A program made the translations under genes and the position numbers. A stretch of 64,000 nucleotides of DNA from Microbacterium sp. STN6 (GTDB lineage: Bacteria; Actinomycetota; Actinomycetes; Actinomycetales; Microbacteriaceae), in NCBI RefSeq assembly GCF_026410545.1, contig NZ_JAPMIT010000002.1, forward strand, positions 434,001 through 498,000, in the 5' to 3' direction. The notes beneath the pieces are model-generated. The model was not told where the DNA came from, did not search any database, and was given only the letters and a program-made list of their open reading frames with translations. Positions 7,925 through 15,562 of the stretch are shown piece by piece (the stretch's first letter is position 1; the number at the start of each line of letters is the position of its first letter).

Positions 7925-9058
7925 TCAGGCGAGGCCCGTGCGCAACTCGCGGCTGAGCGAGGCGACGACGGCCCGCAGGTCGCCGTCGTTCTCGGCCGCC
8001 GTGCGCAGCTGTCGCTGATAGCTGGCGCCCGCGGCGAGAATGTGTTCGACCTCGGCGAGTTCGTCGGTGCAGCAAAGGTCGCGTGCGACATCCGTCAGCT
8101 CGTCGAGTATGCGGCGGATGTCGTCGACCACCGGCCGCTGCGCGCCCGCCGGATCGACGATGACGCGTGCGTCGAGCCCGTAGCGGGCCGCCCGCCACTT
8201 GTTCTCGCGCACGAACCAGGGCTGCAGCATCATGAGGTCCTCGCCCGCGTCGAGCCGGCGCGACAGGTACTCGACCAGGCACTGGATGAGCGCGGCGACC
8301 GCGCCGATCTCCTCGGCGGTCGAGAGCCCGTCGCAGGCGCGCATCTCGATGGTGCCCCACTTCGGTGATGGCCTGATATCCCAGCGCACCTCGGAGAAGT
8401 CGGTGATGATGCCGGTCGTCACCAGGTCATCGACGTACTGCTCGTAGTTCGCCCAGCTTCCCAGCTGCCACGGCAGGCCCGCGGTCGGCAGCTGCTGGAA
8501 CATGAGCGCCCGATTCGAGGCATAGCCGGTGTTGACGCCGCCCCAGAACGGGCTCGACGCGCTCAGTGCCTGCAGGTGCGGGTAGTACGTGAGCAGCGCG
8601 TTGACGAGGGGGAGCGCCTTGTCTCTCTCCTCGACGCCCACGTGCACGTGGATTCCCCAGATCAGCATCTGCCGGCCCCACCACTGCGTACGCTCGAGCA
8701 GGCGGTCGTAGCGTTCGTTCGAGGAGGCCTCCTGGTCGAACCACTGCGCGAACGGGTGGGTGCCCGCACACATGAGCTCAACGCCAAGCGGGTCGGTGAC
8801 GGCCTGGATCTCGGTGATCAGCTCGCGCAGATCGGCGACGGCCCCGCCGACGGTGTGGTGCACCCTGCTGCCGAGTTCGATCGTGTTCAGCAGCAGCTCA
8901 TGCGTGATCTGCGGATGCTCGCTGCCGTCATCCCGTCTCAGGGCGCCCAGCACGTCGTCGGCACTCTGCACGAGCGCCCCGGTCTCGCGGTCCACGAGCG
9001 TCAGTTCCCACTCGACGCCGAGCGTGGACCGTTCTGACGAGGCGAATTCGAGCTGCAT
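7925..9058 (-). CDS. YbdK-type carboxylate-amine ligase (glutamate-cysteine ligase family 2)
   Basis: 377 residues, the usual length for the YbdK/GCS2 family, whose members join a carboxylate (typically glutamate) to an amine using ATP. The N-terminus has the family pattern TLGVEWELTLVD, and further conserved pieces include CAGTHPFAQW, WGIHVHVGV, ALSASSPFWGG and TIEMRACD. I placed the start at ATG 9058, four bases after the upstream stop; the longer open frame upstream lies over the neighbour's 3' end. The physiological substrate is unknown. An ergothioneine EgtA-like role is possible, but no egt genes are nearby. Confidence 0.88.
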   Translation of the reverse strand: MQLEFASSERSTLGVEWELTLVDRETGALVQSADDVLGALRRDDGSEHPQITHELLLNTIELGSRVHHTVGGAVADLRELITEIQAVTDPLGVELMCAGTHPFAQWFDQEASSNERYDRLLERTQWWGRQMLIWGIHVHVGVEERDKALPLVNALLTYYPHLQALSASSPFWGGVNTGYASNRALMFQQLPTAGLPWQLGSWANYEQYVDDLVTTGIITDFSEVRWDIRPSPKWGTIEMRACDGLSTAEEIGAVAALIQCLVEYLSRRLDAGEDLMMLQPWFVRENKWRAARYGLDARVIVDPAGAQRPVVDDIRRILDELTDVARDLCCTDELAEVEHILAAGASYQRQLRTAAENDGDLRAVVASLSRELRTGLA

Positions 9059-9062
9059 CCCT

Positions 9063-9902
9063 CTAGGATGCCGCGGGTTCGAGATCGTCGCCGTCCCGGC
9101 GTACGACTCCGGTTGCCGCCACCGGCGCGAGCTCCGTCGTGGCGAACACGCGTGGCGAGCCCGCGCCGGGCGAGGTTGTGGCAAGGTGCGCCGCGATGCC
9201 GGCCTGGTCGAGCGGGCGGTCCGACGCGGCGATCACGACGTTGCCGCCTCGCGCCCCGTCGACCACGTCTTCAGGCGCGATGGCGGTCACGTTCGCGAAG
9301 AGCGACTGCAGGGTCACGAGCGCGTCCCTCGTGAAGTCGAGGCCCTGCGTGGTCAGCGTGTTGACGATCACCACGCCGCCGGGCGCGAGGCAGCCGCGCA
9401 CCATCGAGTAGAACTCGGCCGTCGAGACGTGACGCGGTGCGACGCTGCCCGAGAAGACGTCGACGACGACGAGGTCCCATGCTCCGGCATCCGCTTCTCG
9501 TCGCGCTTCGACGACGTCGCGCGCGTCTCCGATGACGAAGTCGGTCGCGAGCGCGGCGTTGAGCGGCAGGTGTTCGAGCACGAACTCGAGCAGCTCGGCA
9601 TGCAGCTCGACCACGCGCTGGGACGAGTCTGGCCGGGTCGCGGCGATGTAGCGCGGCACCGTCAGGGCGCCGCCGCCGAGATGCAGGGCATTGACGGGGC
9701 GGATCACGCTGAACGCGGCATCGACGATCGCAGCGATCGAGCGAACGTACTCCAGCTGCAGGTCGCGAGGGTTCGCCAGGTTCACGTGCGACTGCGTCAT
9801 GCCGTCGATCACGAGGGAACAGCCGCCGTTGGTGCCACGCCCGGGAACGATCGACGCGCTCACGCGCTCGGTCTCAAGCCTCACCACGGCTGCACTCTGC
9901 AT
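9063..9902 (-). CDS. Spermidine-synthase-like methyltransferase-fold protein
   Basis: 279 residues with a Rossmann-type AdoMet/dcSAM fold: ALHLGGGALTVPRYIAA (motif I), RVVELHAELLEFV, FVIGDARDV and WDLVVVDVFSG with PGGVVIVNTL. The sequence matches the spermidine-synthase-like clade common in actinobacteria. True aminopropyltransferases carry extra catalytic Asp/Tyr residues that I cannot confirm here, so polyamine synthesis is uncertain. The start ATG is preceded by a leaderless-type -10 box. The YbdK-type ligase follows after 4 bases, so the two form one operon. Confidence 0.8.
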   Translation of the reverse strand: MQSAAVVRLETERVSASIVPGRGTNGGCSLVIDGMTQSHVNLANPRDLQLEYVRSIAAIVDAAFSVIRPVNALHLGGGALTVPRYIAATRPDSSQRVVELHAELLEFVLEHLPLNAALATDFVIGDARDVVEARREADAGAWDLVVVDVFSGSVAPRHVSTAEFYSMVRGCLAPGGVVIVNTLTTQGLDFTRDALVTLQSLFANVTAIAPEDVVDGARGGNVVIAASDRPLDQAGIAAHLATTSPGAGSPRVFATTELAPVAATGVVRRDGDDLEPAAS

Positions 9903-9908
9903 AGACGA

Positions 9909-9914
9909 ACACTA
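9909..9914 (-). promoter_or_regulatory. -10 box TAGTGT (leaderless) for the spermidine-synthase-like gene
   Basis: On the minus strand TAGTGT is followed by 6 bases and then the ATG at 9902. Confidence 0.55.
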
Positions 9915-9983
9915 TTGGCTCTGAGCATCTGTCACCGCCATTGTTGCTGCGGGACGCGCCGAGGAAGCGGGCCGGCAGGCGGA

Positions 9984-10013
9984 TTAGCAACGCGACCGGA
10001 TGTCTGGCAGAAT
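9984..10013 (+). promoter_or_regulatory. rpsP promoter (TTAGCA - 18 - CAGAAT)
   Basis: A -35-like TTAGCA (9984-9989) and a -10-like CAGAAT (10008-10013) are 18 bases apart. The -10 context GGCAGAATGG is identical in front of rplS. The predicted start near 10020 leaves a leader of about 125 bases. Confidence 0.5.
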
Positions 10014-10018
10014 GGGAC

Positions 10019-10117
10019 GTCGAGTTCTGCGCGCTCCGACCCTCTAATCAGAGCACGCGAAGAACCCCAAAGACCTCCTGCCGAGTGTGCCCCCACGCCC
10101 ACGGCAGTCAGTTCGAC
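10019..10117 (+). promoter_or_regulatory. Structured 5' leader of rpsP
   Basis: The leader can form one stem from GTTCT.CGCG.CTC with GAG.CGCG.AGAAC, a second hairpin CTGCCG/CGGCAG (10078-10107), and a long-range GTCGA/TCGAC pairing (10019-10023 with 10113-10117) that would close both. Such a leader is a plausible target for feedback by a ribosomal protein, but I know of no match to a described family. Confidence 0.4.
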
Positions 10118-10144
10118 TCAACACCTCATGAATCCAGGAGAATT

Positions 10145-10579
10145 GTGGCTGTCAAAATCCGTCTGAAGCGGCTCGGCAAGATCCGCGCACCGTACTACCG
10201 CATCGTCGTCGCCGACTCGCGCACCAAGCGCGACGGCCGCGTGATCGAGGAGATCGGCAAGTACCACCCCACCGAGGAGCCCTCGTTCATCGAGGTCGAC
10301 TCCGAGCGTGCGCTCTACTGGCTGGGCGTCGGCGCGCAGCCGAGCCCGCAGGTCGAGGCCATTCTCAAGCTGACCGGCGACTGGGGAACGTTCAAGGGCG
10401 AGAAGAACCCGAAGAACACCGTCAAGGTCAAGGAAGAGAAGGCGGGCTTCGTCGCCGACGAGAAGAAGAAGCCGGTGCTGAAGCCCAAGGCCGACAAGCC
10501 GGCCGCCAAGGCCGAGGCCCCGGCTGAGGTCGCAGCCGACGCTGAGACCGCTGACGCTGCAGAAGCAGAGCAGGCGTAG
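10145..10579 (+). CDS. rpsP: 30S ribosomal protein S16
   Basis: 144 residues beginning (M)[18 protein letters not shown], the S16 signature, through [11 protein letters not shown] and [14 protein letters not shown]. After about residue 100 there is a Lys/Ala/Glu-rich tail typical of actinobacterial S16 and absent from the 82-residue E. coli protein. The start is GTG 10145 with AGGAG four bases upstream; the in-frame sequence further upstream is the leader. It is the first gene of rpsP-khpA-rimM. Confidence 0.97.
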   Translation: MAVKIRLKRLGKIRAPYYRIVVADSRTKRDGRVIEEIGKYHPTEEPSFIEVDSERALYWLGVGAQPSPQVEAILKLTGDWGTFKGEKNPKNTVKVKEEKAGFVADEKKKPVLKPKADKPAAKAEAPAEVAADAETADAAEAEQA

Positions 10580-10581
10580 CG

Positions 10582-10818
10582 TTGCTCGCATCCGCTCTCG
10601 AGCACCTCGTCAAGGGCATCGTCGATAGCCCCGACGACGTGCACGTAGTCAGTAAGAACTCCCCACGCGGCGAGGTTCTCGAGGTTCGTGTGAACCCCGA
10701 GGACCTCGGCCGGGTGATCGGGCGGTCTGGTCGCACCGCGAAGGCGCTGCGCACCCTGGTCTCCGCCCTCGCCGACGGCCAGCGTGTGCGTGTCGACGTC
10801 GTCGACACCGACGCCTGA
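10582..10818 (+). CDS. khpA: KH-domain RNA-binding protein KhpA (YlqC family)
   Basis: 78 residues, the usual family size. The KH core has the RNA-binding GxxG loop in VIGRSGRTAKALRTL. In other bacteria KhpA with KhpB (Jag/EloR) binds many RNAs and influences cell elongation; its position between rpsP and rimM is conserved. The start codon is TTG at 10582, two bases after the rpsP stop, so translation is probably coupled. Confidence 0.93.
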   Translation: MLASALEHLVKGIVDSPDDVHVVSKNSPRGEVLEVRVNPEDLGRVIGRSGRTAKALRTLVSALADGQRVRVDVVDTDA

Positions 10819-10819
10819 G

Positions 10820-11401
10820 GTGGCGGCGAAGAAGAAGGCCTCGACCCAGCTTCGGGTCGGCCGGCTGACCAAGCCGCACGGCCTCAAGGGCGGAATCAAG
10901 CTTGAGCTTTTCACCGACGAGCCCGAGCGCCGGTTCGTACCGGGCGCATCGTTCTCGCTCCAGGTACCCACGGGCTCGAAGTGGCACGGCAAGTCGATTG
11001 TGATCGATGAGCTGCGCTGGTACAACGGCCACCCCGTCGGCTTCTTCCGCGGCGTCACCGACCGCAGCGAGGCCGAGAGCCTCATCAAGGCCATCCTCTG
11101 GATCGACCAGGACCCGACGCAGCTGCCCGCCGAGGAAGACGCCTGGTACGACCACCAGCTCGTCGGCCTCGTGGCGATGCGCGACGGCGACCCGGTCGGC
11201 ACGGTGGCTCGCGTCGACCACCTGCCCGCGCAGGATCTCCTGGCCATCACGACGGATGCCGGTGAGGTTCTCGTTCCGTTCGTGAAAGCCATCGTGCCCG
11301 CCGTCGACATCGCTGCCGGCACCGTGACGCTCACGCCTCCGCCCGGCCTCCTCGAGGAGCTGCCCGACGGCGATGACGAGGAGTCTCCCTCCGCAGAGTG
11401 A
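10820..11401 (+). CDS. rimM: 16S rRNA processing protein RimM
   Basis: RimM binds S19 and assists 30S head assembly. It has an N-terminal beta-barrel (LRVGRLTKPHGLKGGIKL) and a C-terminal PRC-barrel (WYDHQLVGLVAM ... GEVLVPFVKAIVPAVD). GTG 10820 follows the khpA stop by one base and gives 193 residues, with a short basic N-terminus (AAKKKAST). An acidic tail (DGDDEES) ends the protein. It converges on the PLDc_N-like gene. Confidence 0.95.
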   Translation: MAAKKKASTQLRVGRLTKPHGLKGGIKLELFTDEPERRFVPGASFSLQVPTGSKWHGKSIVIDELRWYNGHPVGFFRGVTDRSEAESLIKAILWIDQDPTQLPAEEDAWYDHQLVGLVAMRDGDPVGTVARVDHLPAQDLLAITTDAGEVLVPFVKAIVPAVDIAAGTVTLTPPPGLLEELPDGDDEESPSAE

Positions 11402-11431
11402 TCGCCGAGGCGCCGTCGACTCGGTTTACAA

Positions 11432-11830
11432 CTAATCCGGCTCCGTCTCAGAGCGCTTGCGACGCTCCTCGATCTCTGCTTCCAGCTGACGGATGCGCTC
11501 CTGCGCCTCGTAGTAGGCGAACTCCTTCTCGAGCTCTTCCAGCTGCTGCTCGGTGCTGAGCCGCGAGCGCGGGGGCAACCCTGCCGGCCTCGCGTCGGGC
11601 GTCGCCACTCCCGCCGCGTGCGGCGCCGGCGCCTGGCTCGTGCCGCCGCGCCCGGCGTACTCGCGGCCGATCGCGAACCAGAGGATGCTGCCGACGAGCG
11701 GGATCAGGATCACGAGAAGCACCCAGACGATCTTCGGCAGGTGCAGCACCTGCCAGTCGGGCCGCGTGATGATGTCCGCGAGCGCCGCGATGAGAAGCAC
11801 AAGAGGCAGCACTGCCAGCACGATGTACAT
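11432..11830 (-). CDS. PLDc_N-type membrane protein with C-terminal coiled coil
   Basis: 132 residues. Two transmembrane helices (about 2-19 and 33-53) frame the PLDc_N-like segment, with the typical phrase [24 protein letters not shown] split here as VWVLLVI and [11 protein letters not shown]. After a Pro/Ala/Gly linker comes a charged coiled coil ([25 protein letters not shown] read in part). Such proteins are widespread in actinobacteria with no known function. It is divergent from trmD and has its own leaderless -10 box. Confidence 0.82.
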   Translation of the reverse strand: MYIVLAVLPLVLLIAALADIITRPDWQVLHLPKIVWVLLVILIPLVGSILWFAIGREYAGRGGTSQAPAPHAAGVATPDARPAGLPPRSRLSTEQQLEELEKEFAYYEAQERIRQLEAEIEERRKRSETEPD

Positions 11831-11837
11831 GGCGCAC

Positions 11838-11875
11838 AGTCTATTCACAGGTGCTCGCCAGGCCGCGAATACAAT
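11838..11875. promoter_or_regulatory. Overlapping divergent promoters for the PLDc_N gene and trmD
   Basis: On the minus strand TAGACT (11838-11843) lies 7 bases before the PLDc_N ATG. On the plus strand TACAAT (11870-11875) lies 6 bases before the trmD ATG, and a -35-like TTCACA (11844-11849) abuts the minus-strand -10. Both messages look leaderless and the two promoters share about 40 bases. Confidence 0.5.
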
Positions 11876-11881
11876 CGGGGC

Positions 11882-12661
11882 ATGCGCATCGACGTGGTCA
11901 CGATTTTCCCCGAGTACTTCGACGCGCTCGACATCTCGCTGCTCGGCAAGGCGCGCAGGTCCGGGCTGATCGACGCCCGCGTGCATGACCTTCGGGAGAG
12001 AGCGCACGACCGGCATCGCACGGTCGACGACACCCCGTACGGCGGCGGCGCCGGCATGGTCATGAAGCCCGAGCCGTGGGGCGAGGCCCTTGACGCGATC
12101 CTCGGCGACACCAGCCTCGGCGACACCATCCTCGACGCAGAGAGCATCGCGGACAGCTCCGCTACCGCACCCCTCCTCATCTTCCCGTCGCCCGCAGGCG
12201 AGGTGTTCACGCAGGCGATGGCGCGCGAGCTTGCGACCGAGAGCCACCTCGTGTTCGCGTGCGGACGCTACGAGGGCATCGATCAGCGCGTGATCGACCA
12301 CGCGGCATCCGTGGCGCGGGTTCGCCTGGTGAGCCTCGGCGACTACGTGCTCAACGGGGGAGAGGTCGCGGTGCTCGCCATGGTCGAGGCGATCGGCCGG
12401 CTCATTCCGGGCGTCGTGGGCAACCCCGCGAGCCTCGTCGAGGAGAGCCACGAAGACGGCCTGCTCGAGTACCCGGTGTACACGAAGCCGGCGAGCTGGC
12501 GCGGCCTTCAGGTTCCCGATGTGCTGCTCAGCGGCGATCATGGCCGCGTGGATGCATGGCGCAGGCAGCAGCAGCTCGAGCGCACGGCACGCGTGCGGCC
12601 CGACCTGCTGGAACGCGGCGAGGGCGAGCCGAAACGCGCAGACCGCGCTCAGCCTCGGTGA
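11882..12661 (+). CDS. trmD: tRNA (guanine-N1)-methyltransferase TrmD
   Basis: Methylates G37 of tRNAs using AdoMet and prevents +1 frameshifting. At 259 residues it is of normal length. It begins [17 protein letters not shown] and carries the trefoil-knot SPOUT core: [28 protein letters not shown] and [16 protein letters not shown] followed by PGVVGN. A short acidic insertion around residues 80-95 (GDTSLGDT...) looks like a loop. ATG 11882 is chosen because the family motif starts there and a -10 box lies directly upstream. Confidence 0.96.
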   Translation: MRIDVVTIFPEYFDALDISLLGKARRSGLIDARVHDLRERAHDRHRTVDDTPYGGGAGMVMKPEPWGEALDAILGDTSLGDTILDAESIADSSATAPLLIFPSPAGEVFTQAMARELATESHLVFACGRYEGIDQRVIDHAASVARVRLVSLGDYVLNGGEVAVLAMVEAIGRLIPGVVGNPASLVEESHEDGLLEYPVYTKPASWRGLQVPDVLLSGDHGRVDAWRRQQQLERTARVRPDLLERGEGEPKRADRAQPR

Positions 12662-12662
12662 C

Positions 12663-12668
12663 TACTCT
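12663..12668 (+). promoter_or_regulatory. -10 box TACTCT (leaderless) for the 12675 gene
   Basis: TACTCT, directly after the trmD stop, ends 6 bases before the ATG at 12675. Confidence 0.5.
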
Positions 12669-12674
12669 GGGCCC

Positions 12675-13166
12675 ATGCTGCTTCGTCGGGTGATCTACCG
12701 GTGGCAGGTTGTGGCCGCCGTCGTGCTGCCGCTGTGGCTGGTCGTCGGCACCGCGATCTTCGGCAGCTCTGCCGGCGACACGCTGTCACTGCTGCTCTTC
12801 GCGCCGCTGCTCGCGCTTGGCATGCTGGCGGTCGCCGGCCTCATCTTCGCCCGCAAGTCGGTGCGTTCATCGAAAGCGGTGTCGTGGGCGGATGCCGGTG
12901 TGCTTCTCCTCTGGCACGCATCCATCGTGGCCACCGGCCTTCGGCTGCCCGGCGTTTCCTGGTACGGAGTGCTGATCGTCGTGGCGGGCCTCGCGGCGTT
13001 CTGGCTCGCCGTATGGCAACTCGTCACGGAGACGCGCCGGCGCGTCTCGGGCGTCATGGACGCGTTCACGCAGGCGGCAGCCGGTGCGGCGGGCTCCGCC
13101 GAGCACCGGTCGCCCTCGGTCGACGCCAGCGGCCCGGTGATCGTCGTCGAGGAGCATCGCCCGTAG
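12675..13166 (+). CDS. Small four-helix membrane protein of unknown function
   Basis: 163 residues with four hydrophobic segments (about 10-30, 36-56, 68-88 and 92-115) and a cytoplasmic-looking tail rich in Ala/Ser/Glu. I recognise no family motif. It sits between trmD and rplS, where many actinobacteria have no gene. A leaderless-type -10 box separates it from trmD transcription. Confidence 0.72.
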   Translation: MLLRRVIYRWQVVAAVVLPLWLVVGTAIFGSSAGDTLSLLLFAPLLALGMLAVAGLIFARKSVRSSKAVSWADAGVLLLWHASIVATGLRLPGVSWYGVLIVVAGLAAFWLAVWQLVTETRRRVSGVMDAFTQAAAGAAGSAEHRSPSVDASGPVIVVEEHRP

Positions 13167-13214
13167 TCGGTGCCCACCGATCCGCACGTACGCCGCGCGC
13201 TGGGGGCGCCCGCT

Positions 13215-13303
13215 TTGCCAAGCGGCGCGCATCCATGGCAGAATGGTCGATTGTGCCATGACTGGGTTCTGCCACAGGGGAACTATGCAGTTCGCATGAG
13301 CAC
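13215..13303 (+). promoter_or_regulatory. rplS promoter and structured leader
   Basis: TTGCCA (13215-13220) and CAGAAT (13239-13244) are 18 bases apart, within the same GGCAGAATGG context as rpsP. The predicted start near 13251 is followed by a closing stem GTGC.CATG/CATG.GCAC (13253-13260 with 13295-13303). This encloses GTTC/GAAC and AACT/AGTT hairpins that share bases and so could be alternatives. The remaining leader to the ATG at 13367 shows nothing distinct. Confidence 0.45.
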
Positions 13304-13366
13304 CGTCTTCCTCAACCTACTGACTACACGCAGTCGACCCGTGGCGGCTGCAGAGAGCGAATCATC

Positions 13367-13717
13367 ATGAACCACATTCTCGACCAGGTTGACGCGGCCT
13401 CGCTGCGCGCAGACATTCCTGAGTTCCGCGCAGGCGACACCGTCAAGGTTCACGTCAACATCATCGAGGGAACCCGCTCTCGTATCCAGGTCTTCCAGGG
13501 CGTCGTCATCGGCCGTTCCGGCCAGGGCGTGCGCGAGACCTTCACGGTACGCAAGGTGAGCTTCCAGGTCGGCGTGGAGCGCACGTTCCCCGTGCACTCG
13601 CCGATCATCGACCACATCGAGGTCGTCACCCGCGGTGATGTGCGCCGAGCCAAGCTGTACTACCTGCGCGAGCTGCGCGGCAAGAAGGCCAAGATCAAGG
13701 AGAAGCGCCAGGCGTAA
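13367..13717 (+). CDS. rplS: 50S ribosomal protein L19
   Basis: 116 residues, normal length. It begins with the [16 protein letters not shown] helix and contains [40 protein letters not shown] and the end KLYYLREL. It lies at the 30S-50S interface. The family is unambiguous. It is transcribed from its own promoter with a leader of about 115 bases, and a hairpin follows the stop. Confidence 0.98.
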   Translation: MNHILDQVDAASLRADIPEFRAGDTVKVHVNIIEGTRSRIQVFQGVVIGRSGQGVRETFTVRKVSFQVGVERTFPVHSPIIDHIEVVTRGDVRRAKLYYLRELRGKKAKIKEKRQA

Positions 13718-13744
13718 GCCGCACAGCGCGCCCTGTCGTTTCGA

Positions 13745-13781
13745 CCGAGCTCCCGCCACCTAGAATGGTGCGGGAGCTCGG
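13745..13781 (+). terminator. Hairpin after rplS whose loop is the lepB -10 box
   Basis: CCGAGCTCCCG pairs with CGGGAGCTCGG, and CACC with GGTG, with one bulged C between the two stem parts. The six-base loop is TAGAAT, an excellent -10 sequence lying 23 bases before the lepB ATG. There is no U-tract. As RNA it would act on transcripts read through from rplS. As DNA the loop could serve as the lepB promoter. Confidence 0.55.
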
Positions 13782-13789
13782 GCGGTTAA

Positions 13790-14533
13790 ATGACAGACGA
13801 AACGACATCGACGCGCACACGCAGCGCGCGTGACAAGCGCAAACGCAGCGCAAAACTCTTCGTACGCGATGTCGTCATCATTTTCGTCGTCGCCGTTCTC
13901 GCCTCGTTCCTGATCAAGACCTTCCTGGTGAGGTCGTTCTACATTCCCTCGGGTTCCATGGAGCACACGCTCGAGATCAACGATCGCATCATCGTCAACG
14001 AGCTGGAGCCGTCTCTCGTGCCCATCTCTCATGGCGACGTCGTCGTATTCAAGGACCCGGGCGGGTGGCTGCAGCCGACGATCGCCCCCGAGCGCAATCC
14101 AATCGTCGCGGGTGTCGATTGGGCGCTGTCGATCGTCGGGCTCTCGGCGCCCGACAGCGAGGACCACCTCGTCAAGCGCGTCATCGGCCTGCCGGGCGAC
14201 CACGTGGCCTGCTGCAACGCGCTCGGCCAACTCACGATCAACGGCGTGCCGATCCGCGAACCGTACACGATCATTCCGCCCGGCGAGACGAACGCCGCCC
14301 GTGTCACCTTCAACGTCACCGTGCCGAAGGGCGAGCTCTGGGTGATGGGGGACAACCGGTACAACTCGCAGGATTCCAGCCTCAACCAGAACCTGCCAGG
14401 CAAGGGCTTCGTTCCGATCAAGGATGTCGTGGGGCGCGCCGTCGTCATCAGCTGGCCCGCCACACGCTGGACGTGGCTCGACAACTATCCCGGGGTCTTC
14501 GCCGACGTCGAGGAGAAGAGCGGCAGCAGGTGA
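13790..14533 (+). CDS. lepB: Signal peptidase I
   Basis: 247 residues. A charged cytoplasmic N-terminus is followed by one transmembrane helix (about 27-45) and the S26 protease domain. Box B is IPSGSM with nucleophile Ser56 and the likely oxyanion Ser54; the general base is Lys129 in VKRVIGLPGD; box E is GDNRYNSQDS. It cleaves Sec and Tat signal peptides outside the membrane. The rnhB start overlaps its stop as GTGA, so the two are coupled. A Cys pair (HVACCN) lies in the beta-domain. Confidence 0.96.
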   Translation: MTDETTSTRTRSARDKRKRSAKLFVRDVVIIFVVAVLASFLIKTFLVRSFYIPSGSMEHTLEINDRIIVNELEPSLVPISHGDVVVFKDPGGWLQPTIAPERNPIVAGVDWALSIVGLSAPDSEDHLVKRVIGLPGDHVACCNALGQLTINGVPIREPYTIIPPGETNAARVTFNVTVPKGELWVMGDNRYNSQDSSLNQNLPGKGFVPIKDVVGRAVVISWPATRWTWLDNYPGVFADVEEKSGSR

Positions 14534-15177
14534 TCGTCGAACCGACCCTCACGCTCGAGACGCAGCTGCACGAGCGCGGAATCCGCCACATCATCGGGTG
14601 CGACGAGGTGGGGCGCGGCGCTCTCGCGGGGCCGGTCGCGGTGGGCATGACGGTCATCGACGTGTCGGTCGGGGCGTTTCCCGAGGGCCTGCGCGATTCG
14701 AAGCTGCTGAGCGAGAAGCGCCGCGAGCAGCTCGCGCCCCTGTGCGCGTCGTGGGTCGTGCACTCGGCGGTCGGCCTCGCCTCGGCAGACGAGGTCGATG
14801 CGCTCGGCATCATGGCGTGCCTCGGGATCGCGGGCAGGCGCGCGCTGCTCGCCCTGCACGAGGCGGGCGCCCCCATCGCCGACTCCACGATCCTGCTCGA
14901 CGGCAACCACGATTACCTGAACCCGGCGCTCACGAGCGCGCTCCCGGTGATTGTGCGCGTGAAGGGCGACCGGGACTGCGCGTCGGTCGCCGCGGCATCC
15001 GTCATTGCCAAGGTTCACCGCGACCGGCTCATGATCGGCCATCACGACACCCACCCCGACTACGGCTGGGCGAGCAATAAGGGGTACGCGAGCGCCGAGC
15101 ATCTGGCGGCGATCGAGCGCCTCGGGCCGAGCCCCCTGCACCGCCGCACCTGGCTGCATGCGCGGCCTGCGAGCTGA
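14530..15177 (+). CDS. rnhB: Ribonuclease HII
   Basis: 215 residues, normal size. It removes RNA from RNA-DNA hybrids and single ribonucleotides from DNA. The first active-site motif is IIGCDEVGRGALAGPV (Asp25, Glu26); a later acidic residue is in ILLDGNHDY, and KGDRDCASVAAASVIAKVHRD is the conserved family block. GTG 14530 overlaps the lepB stop by 4 bases; the longer open frame upstream is lepB in another frame. Confidence 0.96.
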   Translation: MIVEPTLTLETQLHERGIRHIIGCDEVGRGALAGPVAVGMTVIDVSVGAFPEGLRDSKLLSEKRREQLAPLCASWVVHSAVGLASADEVDALGIMACLGIAGRRALLALHEAGAPIADSTILLDGNHDYLNPALTSALPVIVRVKGDRDCASVAAASVIAKVHRDRLMIGHHDTHPDYGWASNKGYASAEHLAAIERLGPSPLHRRTWLHARPAS

Positions 15178-15191
15178 GCGGTGATCCGGCA

Positions 15192-15197
15192 TAGACT
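15192..15197 (+). promoter_or_regulatory. -10 box TAGACT upstream of the DUF2469 gene
   Basis: TAGACT ends 9 bases before the ATG at 15207, with no Shine-Dalgarno sequence. Confidence 0.45.
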
Positions 15198-15206
15198 TGT
15201 CGGCAA

Positions 15207-15530
15207 ATGGATGAAGACGAGTTCGACGACTACGACCGCGAGGTCGAGCTGGCCCTGTATCGGGAGTACCGCGATGTCGTCTCACAGTTCAAATACGTGA
15301 TCGAGACGGAGCGCCGGTTCTACCTGGCCAACGAAGTGGAGTTCGTGCGCCGCGACACCGAGCACGACTTCTACTTCGAGCTGACCATGAACGACGTGTG
15401 GGTGTGGGATGTGTACCGTTCCGACCGGTTCGTGAAGAGCGTGCGCGTGCTCACCTTCAAAGACGTGAACATCGAGGAGCTTTCCTCGAAGGACTTCGAG
15501 CTGCCCAAGGAGCTCGCGCTCGACGAGTAG
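15207..15530 (+). CDS. DUF2469 family protein
   Basis: 107 residues, acidic at both ends. It starts MDEDEFDDYDREVELALYRE and contains VETERRFYLAN-like and VWVWDVYRSDRFVKSV blocks that mark the DUF2469 family, a small actinobacterial protein almost always next to rnhB. There is no signal peptide or membrane helix. Function is unknown. The family assignment is from memory of the sequence pattern and context. Confidence 0.9.
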   Translation: MDEDEFDDYDREVELALYREYRDVVSQFKYVIETERRFYLANEVEFVRRDTEHDFYFELTMNDVWVWDVYRSDRFVKSVRVLTFKDVNIEELSSKDFELPKELALDE

Positions 15531-15562
15531 GCGCTCAGCGCCCGGCGCGTACTGCGGGCCGC

